Of a stretch of 64,000 bases of DNA, positions 46,593 through 59,400 are shown in pieces. Origin of the DNA: Monilinia fructicola (Eukaryota; Ascomycota; Leotiomycetes; Helotiales; Sclerotiniaceae); NCBI GenBank assembly GCA_008692225.1, contig VICG01000006.1, forward strand, positions 1,059,501 through 1,123,500, read 5' to 3'. How positions within the stretch are numbered: the first letter of the stretch is position 1; each line of letters begins with the position of its first letter. The translations under genes were made by a program, and so were the position numbers. The notes under the pieces were generated by a model. That model was not told the DNA's origin. It searched no databases and saw only the letters and a list, made by a program, of their open reading frames with translations.

Positions 46593-48285
46593 GGTATGAT
46601 GCATCCATCTACTTAAGATATGCCCACTAGATCCATCAGATTGGGGAATAATCTTTGAACACAAAGGAGATGTGGGCTCATGATAGAATAAGTATGCATC
46701 GTTAAGATCATTGCTATTATCAACTACGAGGGGTGTGGATATTTGTATGTTAGGCTAGTTATATGGCTTAGTGTCGTCTAGTGAAGAGAAAGGTGAGACA
46801 AGAGAGAAATGATAAGTTTAGCCGTATATGCAATATGGGCGGAGTGGGACTTGTGTATTGTGCTATCGTATTGCGATTATATCTATTGTAAGTGTTTGCA
46901 GAATAACTTTGCAGAGGGTTCTGATGACAACAGAGTTTGGTGTTTGGTTGGGGGCTAGGGACTGGGGGCTGGGGAGTCAAAAGTGAGGGCTGAGGAAAGA
47001 AGGGTGGGAGCTGTTCTGTTGGTATATTTTGATCGATATATCTGCTGTTTGTATCTCGGAAGCAAATTGTAAGTTGATCTTGCCGTATGCCGTTACGGTC
47101 GACGTACGCTAACAGTTCGCCGTGAGTAAATAAGTTCTAGAATGACCTTTTTTGTGAACTTGTGGTGAGATGATACTGTAGAACGAGACTTGCGCTGATG
47201 GCATGAACATGATAGGTAAACGTGTTTGTACATGTACTTATGTGTATGTGATACTTCACGCAAGGAAAGAGTAAGTATACGGGCAGTAAGAGCCCTGTAG
47301 TAAAAATTCCCATTGCAAGTTACTTGAAGCATGAAAACCTCCCGTGCTTCCGCCAACATGCAAAACTAATACCAAAATTCATGCTTGTGAACTGGCGGTG
47401 TACCAAGTACTTACAAGTGACATCCCATAGTCATTCATTCATAGTTGCTTCAGAATTCTAGTGTCGCCTTGTAGGGTTTACAGTCTCGGTCCGGATCTGA
47501 TATTGATATCTCTGCATCCATGCATGCATGGATGTTCTCAATTGCGCAGCATACTCGCGTACGACCTTGGCCTTGATGTATATGTAAGAACGCACTTGTA
47601 ACTCGGGAAGTTTGTTCGTTTCCGTCAAGAATACCTCCGTACGGCACTTGAGAGAAAAACTCACCGAGCGATTGGTATTACTCCTAATGCGCGTGGAGGA
47701 ATAGCTTGAAGGAAATTCATGTCGAAATTGGTTGATATTCGGTTATATTTGGGGACGGACTCACTTACTTGCAAGTACAATTGCTATCTGATTGAGATGG
47801 TAGATCTGTAGTAGACTTTTGATTGGATTCCCAGAAGCTAAGCACTGCCGTACCGTTTTCTGCCACTCGGCGACCAACATTATCCCTATACTATACCTTG
47901 TAGTCGGGTTGATGCATGGCTGAAAACTCGAGGATCTGAGTCTCGCCAGGTAAATGGATGAAATGGTACCGTATATGTAGGCCGGCGGTTCCATGCGTTG
48001 TTTGTTGTACCAAATATAGCATTTGGTGCGACATGGTGTCAACGTCAAGGGTTAACATCAAAAATCAAAATAATCGCTCGAAATATATTCGTGGATCTCG
48101 ATGATAGGTAAGGTCCATGAGAATTAAAGCTGTGGAACTTTGATAATTGAGATATGAGAAGAGGAGAACTCGAGCTACGAATTCGCCATCTCGATCCTTT
48201 TGTCTTGGCCAATATAACCATGCTGTGCCTTTGCATGAGGCGAGTTTGCTTGTATGTTGTAGTTCATCCCTCCTTCATGCTGTAG

Positions 48286-48485
<200 letters not shown>

Positions 48486-49720
48486 GGTCTTTGCACTGGC
48501 GGAGAAAGTTCGGATTCGGCAAAGGAAAAATATACTTCTTACCGCTGTTGTAGAACAGAACTTGGGATCTGTGGAAGACCTGACGGTCACATTACCTTGG
48601 AGACGATAAAGTAATCTATGACATCTAAATTGACAGGGCAGACAGGCTGATCTTGATAGTAACGCGGGGCGTCCCTTGTCATTAGTCGGACAAGTTCAAA
48701 TGCTATTGATGTGGGCTATGATTGGGTAGAAAGCAGCATATCATTAGTGTTCGACATTTCGTGACATCGGAATAGACTTCTGTCACCTGGCCGGAGTGGT
48801 GATGAATTATGGCTGCCGGGGCTAACTCCATTATCAACTCCTTCAAAATCCGATAAAAAGCTCATTTGTCCACACTGCGCTGTAAGACATTCATACTTTT
48901 CAAGGAATATGTACTGCACCAAAAGCAGCCGTCTTTCTCAATTTACATTAACACGAGATGCACCTAGTGAGCCTAGTGAGCTTGGTTAACTCATGAATAA
49001 GGATAAGGCTGAGTGATAATCTTAACAGAGGCTCAAAACAAAGATCGCTGGCGTGGCTGGTTGTTTAATAAGCGTACGAAGGGAGTGTAAACGAGATGGG
49101 TGCGTGCTGTGCCAATCACGCAACACCAGAATCCTATGATCCAAACAAATAAGCTGTCGAGATGCATTGCCATTCGAAAGATAGGATGGATTTGAACGTA
49201 GGAGTGTGATGAAGTGAGTAATTGTGTTCTCACCGATTGACTGTGAAACCTAGGTAGTTGACGCTGCGATTATAGGCGCGTAAGCTGACAGAAACAACAT
49301 TGCATCTCTTCATTATTCAAATCCGATCCGAATTTCGAGGTATTCGGAGTTGTATTATTAATATGGTATGATGGCCCGAATGATAGAAATGGGTGTTCCA
49401 CGAATCGGCTGACAGTGGATTGCGCTTGCGCTCGTCGCCTGCATTCTGGAACCGATAATGAGGAGTTGAATAAGAAAATCTGGAGATAATATCATTTATC
49501 TGGAAGCTTATTGGTCAAGGAATAGGAACCGGTGTGACGGTATACTTATACCTGCCAGCAGATGACCTGTCTATCTATTTAAGTACCGACAGCAGCTGTG
49601 CTTTTGAAAGAAGAAAGCGTCAAGTTGTTGTTGATGATTCGTATTATCGTGTGTTGAGGTCTATAGACGGTCTAGAACCATAGATTTGACCTTTTGATGA
49701 AAAGGTGATGAAGTATGGGT

Positions 49721-49856
49721 TAAGGGTGAGGATGAGGATGAGGGTAAGGGTGAGGACGAGGGTGAGGATGAGGATGTGAGATGTGAGCTGAGGATGTGAG
49801 GATGTGAGGATGTGAGGATGAGTTGTGAGGGTGAGGGTGAGGGTGAGGGTGAGTTG
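49721..49856. repeat. GGRTGA / GGATGTGA minisatellite
   Basis: Degenerate G-rich 6- and 8-base units (GGATGA, GGGTGA, GGATGTGA). It is G-rich on one strand only and not a telomere repeat. Confidence 0.85.
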
Positions 49857-50265
49857 TAATGTGTAATGTCTGATGTCCACTTCCCAGGTAGATAAGATAT
49901 CTATTCAATGTCTAGTAAGATCTTACCAAGTAGTTGTTTGACAATGATTAAACAATGGTCAATCAAGGTTTCCGTAGAAAAATGAGAGAATATTTATATG
50001 ATTTATAAGATGACATAATATGAAATAAGATCAAATCAAATAAGATCAAATAAGATCCAATACGATCAGATACTATAAAACCATAAAATCCAATATTGAA
50101 ATAGAGTATTTAACTAGAAAGTAATTACCTACCTAGGTAGGTATTCCAAGGTTCATTCTACAAAGTCATATAATAATTAATAATTAATAACTATCATAAT
50201 ACTCTTTTTATCTCGTAACTTTCTTCTTCTCTTCATCACCAACTAATCCTACTCTTTCATCACCT

Positions 50266-50401
50266 CATTCATTCATCCATCCATCCATCCATTCATTCAT
50301 TCATTCATTCATTCGTTCTCATTCTCATTTGTCCTTTCCCTTTCCCCTTTCCCTTCCCCTTTCCCTTTCCCTTTCCCTTTCCCTTTCCTCTTCCTCTTCC
50401 T
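50266..50401. repeat. (ATTC/ATCC)n followed by (CCCTTT)n
   Basis: Two adjacent simple repeats: ATTC/ATCC tetramers to about 50318, then CCCTTT hexamers from about 50333 to 50390 and CTTCCT at the end. Confidence 0.88.
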
Positions 50402-50532
50402 GATCGTTATCTCGTATGGATATGATAAAGCTTCTACTGACTGTTTTCCCATGTCACTGAAGATCTACCGTTGGCCTTAAATATCTTGACCCTGCATTAA
50501 CTTAAATCTTTGTCCTGAAAATGATAAACGAG

Positions 50533-50552
50533 CCAATGAGAAATCAGATAAT
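50533..50552 (+). promoter_or_regulatory. Composite CCAAT (CBC:HapX-like) and SreA-type GATA site
   Basis: CCAAT at 50533-50537 is followed by exactly 12 bases and then AAT at 50550-50552, fitting the fungal CBC:HapX pattern CSAAT-N12-RWT. The spacer overlaps ATCAGATAA at 50543-50551, a perfect match to the SreA-type consensus ATCWGATAA. The site is about 2.2 kb upstream of the sreA-like start. Binding is inferred, not shown. Confidence 0.5.
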
Positions 50553-50681
50553 GGCAATGACCACGCTAAAGTAGACTAATCCAAACTAATAAGACCAGTC
50601 TCCACCATTTTGGATGCGCAAGTGACGCTCGCCCCAAATCCCCCCAATGCTGTTGAGATGCTTCGAAAGGGAAAGTGTGCA

Positions 50682-50770
50682 TCCATCCATCCATCCATCC
50701 ATCCATCCATACATGCTCCGTACATACTACATGCTACATGCTACATACATACATACACACACACACACAC
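50682..50770. repeat. (CATC)n then ATAC/ACAC repeats
   Basis: About seven CATC units, then CTACATG repeats, ACAT units and a short AC run. Confidence 0.85.
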
Positions 50771-51111
50771 ATCCATACCACACTACCTAGGGAGCGATCA
50801 ATTTAAACCTTGCCTAAACCTTTGCATTATTTCAATTAATTGTCTTCCAGAAGAAAAAAGAAAGAAAGAAAGAGAAAAAAGCAATTGAGATCATTCCCAA
50901 AAAAAGATTCTTGTGTAACAAGAGAAGAGAAGACAAGGCAAGACCCGATTTACATCGAATCATCGAATACATCGACCATCCTTCAGAGGATATCGAAATA
51001 CGAGAAATATCAAAAATCCTCTTGTTCTTGCCTTGTTGGACGGCTCCAGCTTCATCTGTCTTATCCAACATCATTCATTCACTATTGTTTCCCCCCGGTG
51101 AAAAGGAGGTT

Positions 51112-51255
51112 ATCTCATATCTCAACTCTCCTCTCTCCTCTCTCATCTCCTCTCTCATCTCCTCTCTCCTCCCTCCTCTCCCCTCTCTCTTTCTCCCCTC
51201 CCCCCTCTACTCTCTCCCCTCTCATATCTCTCTCATCTCCCTCTCGTCCATTTCT
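51112..51255. repeat. Pyrimidine-rich CTCTCCTCTC tract
   Basis: Almost pure C/T on the plus strand, with repeated CTCTCTCATCTC and CCCCTCTC units. Confidence 0.8.
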
Positions 51256-51959
51256 CATCGTATCCTCTTTCGACATCATCAACACACCCTGGCCACCTGA
51301 CCTGGGTATCAGTCTCACCGATATATCGATTTTATCAAAGGAGTCCAGAATTACACATCTACGAATTACGGATCATGGAGAGCAAAAGCCATATATTCGA
51401 ATAAGGAAAAAGAGAACGACGAAGAAGATTCTCTTGAAAGTACATATACGAATTTTGAAAACGTGTGGAAGGAGAGAAAAGAGAGATAGGCTACTACTGC
51501 ATTGCTAATTCGGTCACTGGACTTCTCGAAACAATCTTCATTCCTTTGGCGATTTTTGATTTTTGAGTGAAGCAAACAACCAAACTTCGTCAAACAAGGA
51601 ATTGGGCTTGCATCAGCGGAGCTAAATCAATCGCAATCGCTCAATCCTTCTGACTATCAACCTCATCTCTATTTCTTTTTTCTTTTTCTCTCTGAACTTG
51701 CTCGAACTCCGAAAATCACGGCGACCAATTTGACCACAAGTGATAAGTCCATGCGAACTTAGGTAGGTAATACAGCACGATATCTCAATATTTGTATTTT
51801 CCGTTCATTTTTGCCCCCCTTTTCTATCGGCTTTCGGATCTTTCTACTAGAGCAAAAGGGGTCGATTGAACTCCCATTCATCAATGGTGGAGTGTTCAAG
51901 TTTGCGTGGTGCACTGTACCTAGGCTCTCCTTCCCGCTCCAATATAACTTGGCCTGTGC

Positions 51960-52045
51960 AACCACAAGCACAACCCAACCATAACTACTGCAACAACCAC
52001 AACCACAACAACTACAACTACAACCACAACCACAACCACAACCAC
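51960..52045. repeat. (ACAACC)n hexamer repeat
   Basis: About ten imperfect units of CAACCA/CAACTA, reading as NHNHN in one frame. Confidence 0.85.
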
Positions 52046-52738
52046 AGCATAGAAGATTTCATTATTCCTAGCACATGGGATTCCCCGAGCTCGCTCTTTC
52101 TTTTTTGTCTGGCTTATTATTTTTAACAACCCTTCCTGTTTGCATTGACGAGCTGACTTTCCCCCTCGACCAGAACAGAAGTTTCGAACCCAACTTTTTT
52201 AGGACGAAACCCCCAATATCACTCCAAGACTTTGTGGATCACTTAGATCAATTCCTAAGTATTCATTGGATATCGATTCCATTATAGAAGCAATTTCTAG
52301 CTTTTCCAACCGCATTCACCGAATCCAACCACCAACTTCTACTGCATCATATCCTAGCACTTTATAGATTTGGTGCAAGTACGTAGAGATCAAGAGACCA
52401 AGCTAAGATTGAAAGGTAATTTTACTTTGCCTCTTCATACGTATATGAGCATCGGCCAAATAGGATAACCTCATCGGCGACCACACCACCTCGCCACCCC
52501 TAGCTAGAATCGTACGAGGAGTCTGGAGATTCATTTGGCAACGTTTTCGCGCTAAACGCCAGTGTCAAAAGCCTGTCTTTATATCCAGAGGCATCTTTGC
52601 TCCCTTTCCTCAGTAAAAGGTATAACAAACTTGGTTCTTATATTTGAGTGGTCTTCCATCATATCGATTGTCATTGCCTACTACATTTCACTCGAATTTC
52701 ATCAGAGACCTCACACCCAGTAACCTTTCAAAAACCTT

Positions 52739-54719
52739 ATGTGCTGCGCACTACGAGCAACTCCTTTGACTGGCTTCAAGTCGGATCATCCTTTCAACGA
52801 TATGAGTAATAGAAGTTCATCATCTCCACAGCAAAGGAGGCATGAAGTGATTCCAGTTCGCGCCGGCCATTGCTTCGATGGGACAACCATCTAAAGAAGA
52901 GTTTGCAATTGCCGACCAGTTTTATTAGAGTCGCCAACGCCAAATCTCTTGAATATGACAACAAACGCCCACATCAAAGGGATTATACCGATAGTATCTC
53001 ATCCGATACTGAGTATCAAAACTCGGAAAGACTTACCAATGCTGGTCTTCCCGTGAACCATCACAGCCCTAGGGCTACCTCTCTTGAACGTAGCCAAAGA
53101 GAAAAACTCCCAACCAGTGCCCCCTGCATTGTCCCAGGTGTGGAGCAGATTCAAAGTGGCCAAATATGCAGGCACGTAAATCTTTGATTTTGTGGGATAT
53201 TACGGCTAACAGTTTGCAGTAATTGTGGTACAACGAGGACACCACTTTGGCGGAGGTCACCACAAGGAGCAACGATATGCAATGCCTGTGGCCTATATCA
53301 AAAAGCTCGCAATGCCTCTCGGCCCACAAATCTAAAACGTCCCCCAACAACGGCCCCTATCGGATATCCAGGAGATTCAAGGGAGTCTCCCTCAACTAGC
53401 GGGCTAGTGTCCCTTCCCACTGCTGGCGCAACTTATGTTTCTGCGGATCAAACTTCCACGGGGACATGCCCTGGTGGTGGACGTTGTAATGGTACTGGAG
53501 GCGCCGAAGGTTGTGGCGGCTGCCCAGCTTTCAATAATCGAGTTTCAAAGACTGCCCATTTTGCTTCTTGTCAAGATAGACAGCCAGCACAAACACCACA
53601 ATCCCAAAGTGATCAGCCTACAGATGCGCCATCTCCAAATCGATGTTGCTTCCCTCCAGTTACAAACACAAAACACTACGGTCGTTGTAGCTTGCCAAAA
53701 CTGTGGAACTACCATTACACCGCTTTGGCGTAGAGATGAAAGTGGCCATACGATTTGTAATGCTTGTGGTAAGTTTAGCGATGAACTAGCCGCACAATCA
53801 TACTAACATATAATAGGTTTATATTATAAACTTCATGGTGTACATCGACCAGTGACCATGAAGAAATCAATCATCAAACGTCGTAAAAGGGTAGTTCCAG
53901 CAGTGCAAGGCTCTCAAGCTTCCAATTTCGAAACTAGCAGTGCAATGGATTCACCAGAGTCTGATCGTGCTTCGCCTGAAGAGGCAGTTGAACGAGGCAC
54001 AATGAACCCTGACGGATCAGTGAACTTAGGTCTTCGTTTACGCAATGATCCGGGAAGAGCACTACCTGAGCCAATTCGGACACAAAACGGGCAACATCAA
54101 CAACAGCAACATCAACCATCAGATCTGGGCGCCTATACATCTAATCCGAATTACCAAGGCCAAAACCTCGAGTCTTTGACTAATGATAACCGGTTGCCAC
54201 CAATGGCGTCGTATCCTTCGCCAAAACAAAATCGACTTTCCGTCTCACCCAACAATTATCTCTCTCCTTCTCGAAAACGTTCCTTCTCCGCCACCGACAT
54301 GGATCCGAATAATACGATCAACTCAGAATCTACATCTGCATCAACCTTGCCCAAACGTCTCTCATCTATTAAATCGATCCTAAACCACGGCTTCGCAGAT
54401 TCCGACGCTAATGTTAACCCCGAAAATGATGTTAATCTCCGCCGCGGAACCGACAGTCTAAGGTTAAGTCCCGGCCGATATTCTGCCGCTCCAAGTCCAA
54501 ACCTTAGCACTGCGGGTATGGCTACGTCTACTTACTCAACCAGCCCATCGGGCAGCGGAGCTGGAAGCGCATTGAATAGTGCGAGGCAATCCATGAGTGA
54601 GAGTGATCGGGCAAAAGCGGACAGAAGAGAAATGCTACAAAGAGAGGGCGGAAAAAATGAGGGAGGCTCTGAAGGCTAAGGAGAGAGAATTGGCCGAATT
54701 AGGAATTGATCTGGATTAA
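52739..54719 (+). CDS. sreA: SreA/Urbs1-type GATA repressor of iron uptake (four single-base insertions)
   Basis: SreA-type factors repress siderophore and high-affinity iron uptake genes when iron is plentiful. Exons are 52739 (or 52802)-53171, 53220-53768 and 53817-54719. Two GATA fingers with C-X2-C-X17-C-X2-C spacing are present: [15 protein letters not shown]... ICNACG, and [15 protein letters not shown]... ICNACG. Between them lies the diagnostic Cys-rich block [19 protein letters not shown], thought to sense iron. The C-terminus is a coiled coil ([18 protein letters not shown], then [10 protein letters not shown]). The first finger is split by a GC-AG intron (53172-53219). Extra bases at about 52870, 52925, 53640 and 54646-54648 break the frame; dropping each restores conserved sequence. 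Two in-frame ATGs (52739, 52802) could start the protein. Confidence 0.9.
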
Positions 54720-55627
54720 CGTTTACCCGCTAATCATACTAGCTTTTTCCGGTATTCTATGCCGAAAAGTCTACGAATCATGAATGCGTGTTTACTCTGG
54801 TATTTCGCGCTATATAGAAAGGATGCCAGTCACGAGCAGGAAATGGGAAACGAAGTAACAATAGGAGTATCTTGGTGATCAAGTGTATCTGCAGGATCTA
54901 GGGCACACAAACACAATACGATGGGAGTTCACCAGGTACTTTTTTCGGGGGATAACACATAATCGGAATGGAATCGGATACAAATACCCCTCTGCTGTCA
55001 ATAAGTGGGGGTTTTCTTTATAGTCAGTGTAACATTGGAAGGCGAGAGGCGTGCCGGTTGGCTTTCTCTTGGGTTTTTATCTGCCGCACTGGATTCGGGT
55101 TATTGGGAGTGGACTGGGAGATGCACAAATCTGCACCTCTAATGTATATGTGGAAACAAATACAGGGATACATTAGGAGGGAAGAACACAGCACAGAACC
55201 GCAACAATAAATTTAGCTGAGCGAGTTGAGAAGAAATGAAAATATTATATCAATATTCCATATTCTCAGCTGAGAGTGTCACCATGTGAAGCTTAGTTTT
55301 CGTCCTTGAGTGTATTTTGCTTTTATTGTGAACGAACCCACGTACTTGAATACACGCGAGAAGAGGTAAGGAAATGCCTAGATGGTTCATCATTCTTTCT
55401 ATAGCTAATCCGAGCCATCGAGTCGGTAGGAGAGATGATGCGATACGTAATACAAGCCTCTTTTGCTGAGAATCCACGATATTTGTAGCAATAAGTGGAT
55501 GGCGGTGAAGGCGGGTGTTGAGAGAGGCGGCGGGGCGCTATAACCGAGGATATATGAAGGAGCCTTTACTGAGTTCGGGAATTGCAGGTGATGAGATTTG
55601 AACCTGGGAGGGAGATGTGCAATTTAA
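54720..55627. other. Convergent intergenic sreA-like / TVP15
   Basis: 3' flanks of both genes. Small open frames at 54968-55210 (+) and 55250-55477 (-) show no homology. A GGTTCAAATC-like box on the minus strand near 55594-55603 is not part of a foldable tRNA. Confidence 0.5.
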
Positions 55628-56414
55628 TTAAACTTGTTCGGCACCCCATCCTCCATCAGCTTCCCTGCATGTGACATCCATTGTTAGTCAAAGGCATCAC
55701 ATAGATGGCAGTCTTGCAAAGACATAAATCGAGGGTTAGGCGAGAGAATGAGCATTTACCTCATGTTCGCTGGTGGTTCAATAGATGGAACAAACTCAAG
55801 GGCAATATAAATAAGACCCGATTATGCCGATCAAAGAACCGGCAATAATACGCAGGACGTGGTCGTGTAAGAGGATTGATCCGACGAATACATAGACTAT
55901 TTCGTGTATTAGTTTCAAGTTGGTTTGCGGTGGACCTTGACTATGGAGTTTTGTGAAGGTAGACATACAAATTCCTCGACCGACGAAGGAAAAGAGGAAG
56001 GACGCGTAACGGGAGACTTGAGGTGGGATTTGAAAACTCTATAGTTTTTGTATTAGCATTTTGTGAGAAGCATTTTGGGGGCTAGTTTTGAGGTCGAGAC
56101 TGAGATTTTGTTGTAGGAACTTTGTGAAACTCGGGAAGGTTGAAATTGGGTAGGACAAACCAAGAAGAGCAGTGCCTGGAAGATTCAATGTTAGTAAGGG
56201 CTTATGAATGGGATGATATGGAGGTAACTCACAGATTCCGAAGATAATGACATAACATCCCAATGATGATCGATTGGCTATGTTGGTATCAATACGAGGG
56301 ACTTTCTCGAAGCTTGTTGTCGCATGTATGTTGGTACTTACAAGCCTAAGGGGAAGAATTGGGATATTCCACCAAGGACCATGAACACACCCCACTGCCA
56401 AATTGACAAGTCGA
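55628..56414 (-). CDS. TVP15: Golgi membrane protein TVP15 (partial 5' end, four single-base insertions)
   Basis: TVP15 is a small four-helix membrane protein of late-Golgi vesicles (COPI-associated family). Six exons can be read: 56414-56342, 56277-56233, 56175-56161, 56038-55969, 55896-55760 and 55664-55628. They encode VNLAVGVFMVLGGISQFFP, SIIIGCYVIIFGI, TALLEFQIPPQVSRYASFLF with SFVGRGI, FVGSILLHDHVLRIIAGSL, IYIALEFVPSIEPPANMR and the end EADGGWGAEQV. Extra bases at about 56390-56393 (GGGG), 56259-56261 (GGG), 56033-56036 (TTTT) and 55817-55819 (GGG), given as read on the minus strand, break the frame. The 15-nt exon is a microexon. The first exon with the ATG (expected to encode about ten residues before RLVNLA) was not found. 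Confidence 0.82.
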
Positions 56415-59400
56415 CTAAGAAGAATTCAATATTAGTCTCATCTCCAATTGTGGATTTCGGGGTGGCGCATTCAATCGCAGATACTGGGCGGTCGGGATGG
56501 ATGTGGAGGGAGCTCTGGAGGAAGCTTTCGAGCTTGATGAAGCTTCAAGCTGGACTGGTGGCACCAAATATGACCATGTATCATCTATCAAAGCCAAGCC
56601 CATCAAGTCCGCAGACAAGTCGCATATATCCTCCAGCTCCAGTTCAAGCTGCAATTCCTGTTCCTTTCATCCCTCAACCATCACCAACCAGCCCAGGCCA
56701 GACTCTAATCACCAAGCTCCAAGCCGCGCAACACGTAGAATGCAAGCTCTGGGAAACTCACAAAGCATCAGAGTAATCCATCGTGGCTATGTTTTTTTTT
56801 TGGAATCGTTCGTATCTGTGTATTATCTTTTATTCGTAAAGACGTTAAGAATCGCAAAGTTTTCTGTAATCGGACGTCGTGATTGTAATGTGTTAAGAAA
56901 GGCAAGGAAGGACAGGAACAGAATGTATGAAGGAAGCTCGAAGGCTGGTGGGTGTGCACGCGCCTCTCTAACTTACTATTATCTCGCTGCAGTACTTGTA
57001 GATCAGAATTATAAAGATTTTATTAAGGATAGGAAAAACAAAGAAAACTTCCAACCATTTCCAAGGTTAGTTGATCAATTTCTTTAATTATTTTATGTAT
57101 TAATTTGTTAATATAAATAATCCCTTCAATACTAAGTAATCTCTTGTATGTATCTTGTAATTTATATCTATTATAATCCGACTTTAGCGGCCATTGCATT
57201 AGGTTCTAAGGTTAAGCAAGGTTCACGGGTACATCACGTGTAACATTACATGCCAGCCGCTCCTTTCAACATCTACACAAATCGTACTCCCCATTTCAAA
57301 GGGATAATCTTCATGCTCAGCTTGGAAGGGTTATCAGCCCAAATATCACATTACCCGGAGGAAGGTGCATAGTCGCCAGAGTAGATCTAAGGGCATTATA
57401 TAATCTCACTTCTGCATAGGGAAGGTTTCCTAGTGCAACTCGACTTGCATGAAAGCTGGGGAAGGGGTTCGAGATGGTCATTTGCGGTGCTGCTGATGCT
57501 CGAGAAATACCCTTTTGATGGGTACGTTGTGATTCGAAGCGGCGATTTTAGGCGTATTCCAGAACGAGAGCGTGGGATGGACAATCTCAGTCCGCAACTG
57601 CAATGGATCATTCCGCAGATGTCTGGATGTATTGATATGCCAGTGCATTCTTGATGGCGAGTACGTGAAAGAAAAGGGCAGTGGGATAATAAAGCCTTAA
57701 ATAAATTGGACGGCGTATGGCAACAGTGGTGCGAAAAGCATATTTTAACCCTATGATTTCCTCGTTCCTATCGTCTTTCTGCTACGGTTCATTTGCATTT
57801 AGAATAACAGAATAGTAAAAGCAATCGTTTTCATATATTCAAAATTGCTATTTTCAATCATGCTCCGTATAGTTACGTACCAACTACCCTGCGGTTCAAA
57901 AGCACACCACAACATCTCATCATATACCTGCGCAGGAGGAAGTCAGTCCTTCCAACAAGACTACTGTTGATGAGGATGAGAGTAACAGGTCACAAATTCG
58001 AGGTATGGTTTTCCTTTGCGGGGTGTTTGGATTTCTGTGAGCTCAACTGACCCTAGAATATGGCATATTGCCATATTTTTTGGTACTCTAGGGTGATTTG
58101 TAAGAATCTGAGTAGAAATTATTACCCTCTGCAATGCTAAGCACCATTTCCAATTATTTGTTGTCGGCAGCCTCCGATCTACTATCACAAAATAGCACAT
58201 TGGCTTCGTCAACTCGGGTTGGGGCTATGTAAGCTGGGAGGGTGAGATAGCCTCATACCGAAAAGGTGGATGCTCCTCTTCCGGGAAGAACAAATCTGTC
58301 CCGCTTTTGCACAGGGATTTGATGGACAGACCGGAAAGTTTCTGAAGAATTCAAGGTATTCACATCAGTTCTGGATCGATAAGCAGTGTCCTAACTTATT
58401 CTAGATAGACCGCTGGTCCTCGATGATATCGTATCTAGCGTTTCCGTTTCCGAATCTTCTTTTGTTCCTAAGCTATAGAATCCTCAGACTGGTTGGGAAC
58501 ACCATCAAGGCATTTCTAGCTACGGTAGTCGAGAGGAGCTTAACCAAGGGTCTTCACTTCATTTTCGAAAAGAAGAGTTTCAAAAGCACCAACAGCAGCG
58601 CGAGCAGAAAGTAGTAAATATAATACATAAGAAGAAATATGATAACAATCAGAAAAGAAAGAAGCGGTTGCCTTCAGTGGAGATTGAGATTGACGGTACA
58701 AAAGCCATACACTCTCCCAGTACCTTGAGAGAAGATGGAGAATATTGTCAAGCTCCATACGCCGTATCTCGTGAGAACTAACTACCATGCATCATATTAG
58801 AAAGAGCATTTTTGGTCTTGGTCACAAAAAACATGCTACTAAAGGGTACATAACCAATGAAGACTCCCGTTCGCATAACCTGGCCTGAGAGAAGCGAGCA
58901 GTTTATCCCTGACAGCACATGGATCAGGAAACCAGGTTATTGGAAGCTGCCACTCATTTGAGTTTGCACAGAATCAAGCCATAATTTGCATTTCTACAGT
59001 TGGCGATAACGCTTGGAATAAAGAGCCATCGGCTAGAGTGGTGTTGGACAAAAGCACCTGCTTGTGTAGGATATTGAGGTAATTCCGCAGCTCTGTGGTG
59101 AAAGTGGATAAGTTTGAGCCGGGATCCTCATTGATGTCGACGTGCCATGGACTCATTTTGTCATCTCCATCCATCTCTGTGGGTGACCGGAACTGTGCTC
59201 CGATATGTTTTTCCGGTTGAATCTCTATATATATAACAGCACAATATAAATTGTGACACTCACAGGATGTAATTCAAGACTAGACACATTATCAAAACTC
59301 GAAGTCGGACGTATATTGGTGGTACAGTTTGAATTTGTCTTAATTAATCATGCGAAATCGGAGATATTGCTTGTACGCTGGTATTCCTAACATCTTCCAC

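Noticed and set aside
46109..46664. Ser/Leu/Pro-rich minus-strand frames in all three phases
   Set aside because: They come from the purine heptamer satellite, open in every frame.
49721..49856. Telomere-like G-rich repeat
   Set aside because: Units are GGRTGA/GGATGTGA rather than TTAGGG and the region is internal to the window.
55590..55606. tRNA B-box-like GGTTCAAATC on the minus strand
   Set aside because: The bases on either side do not pair as a T-arm and no acceptor stem or A box is found.
56497..57087. 196-codon plus-strand frame
   Set aside because: It lies directly upstream of TVP15 in antisense, has homopolymer-rich stretches and no recognisable domain.
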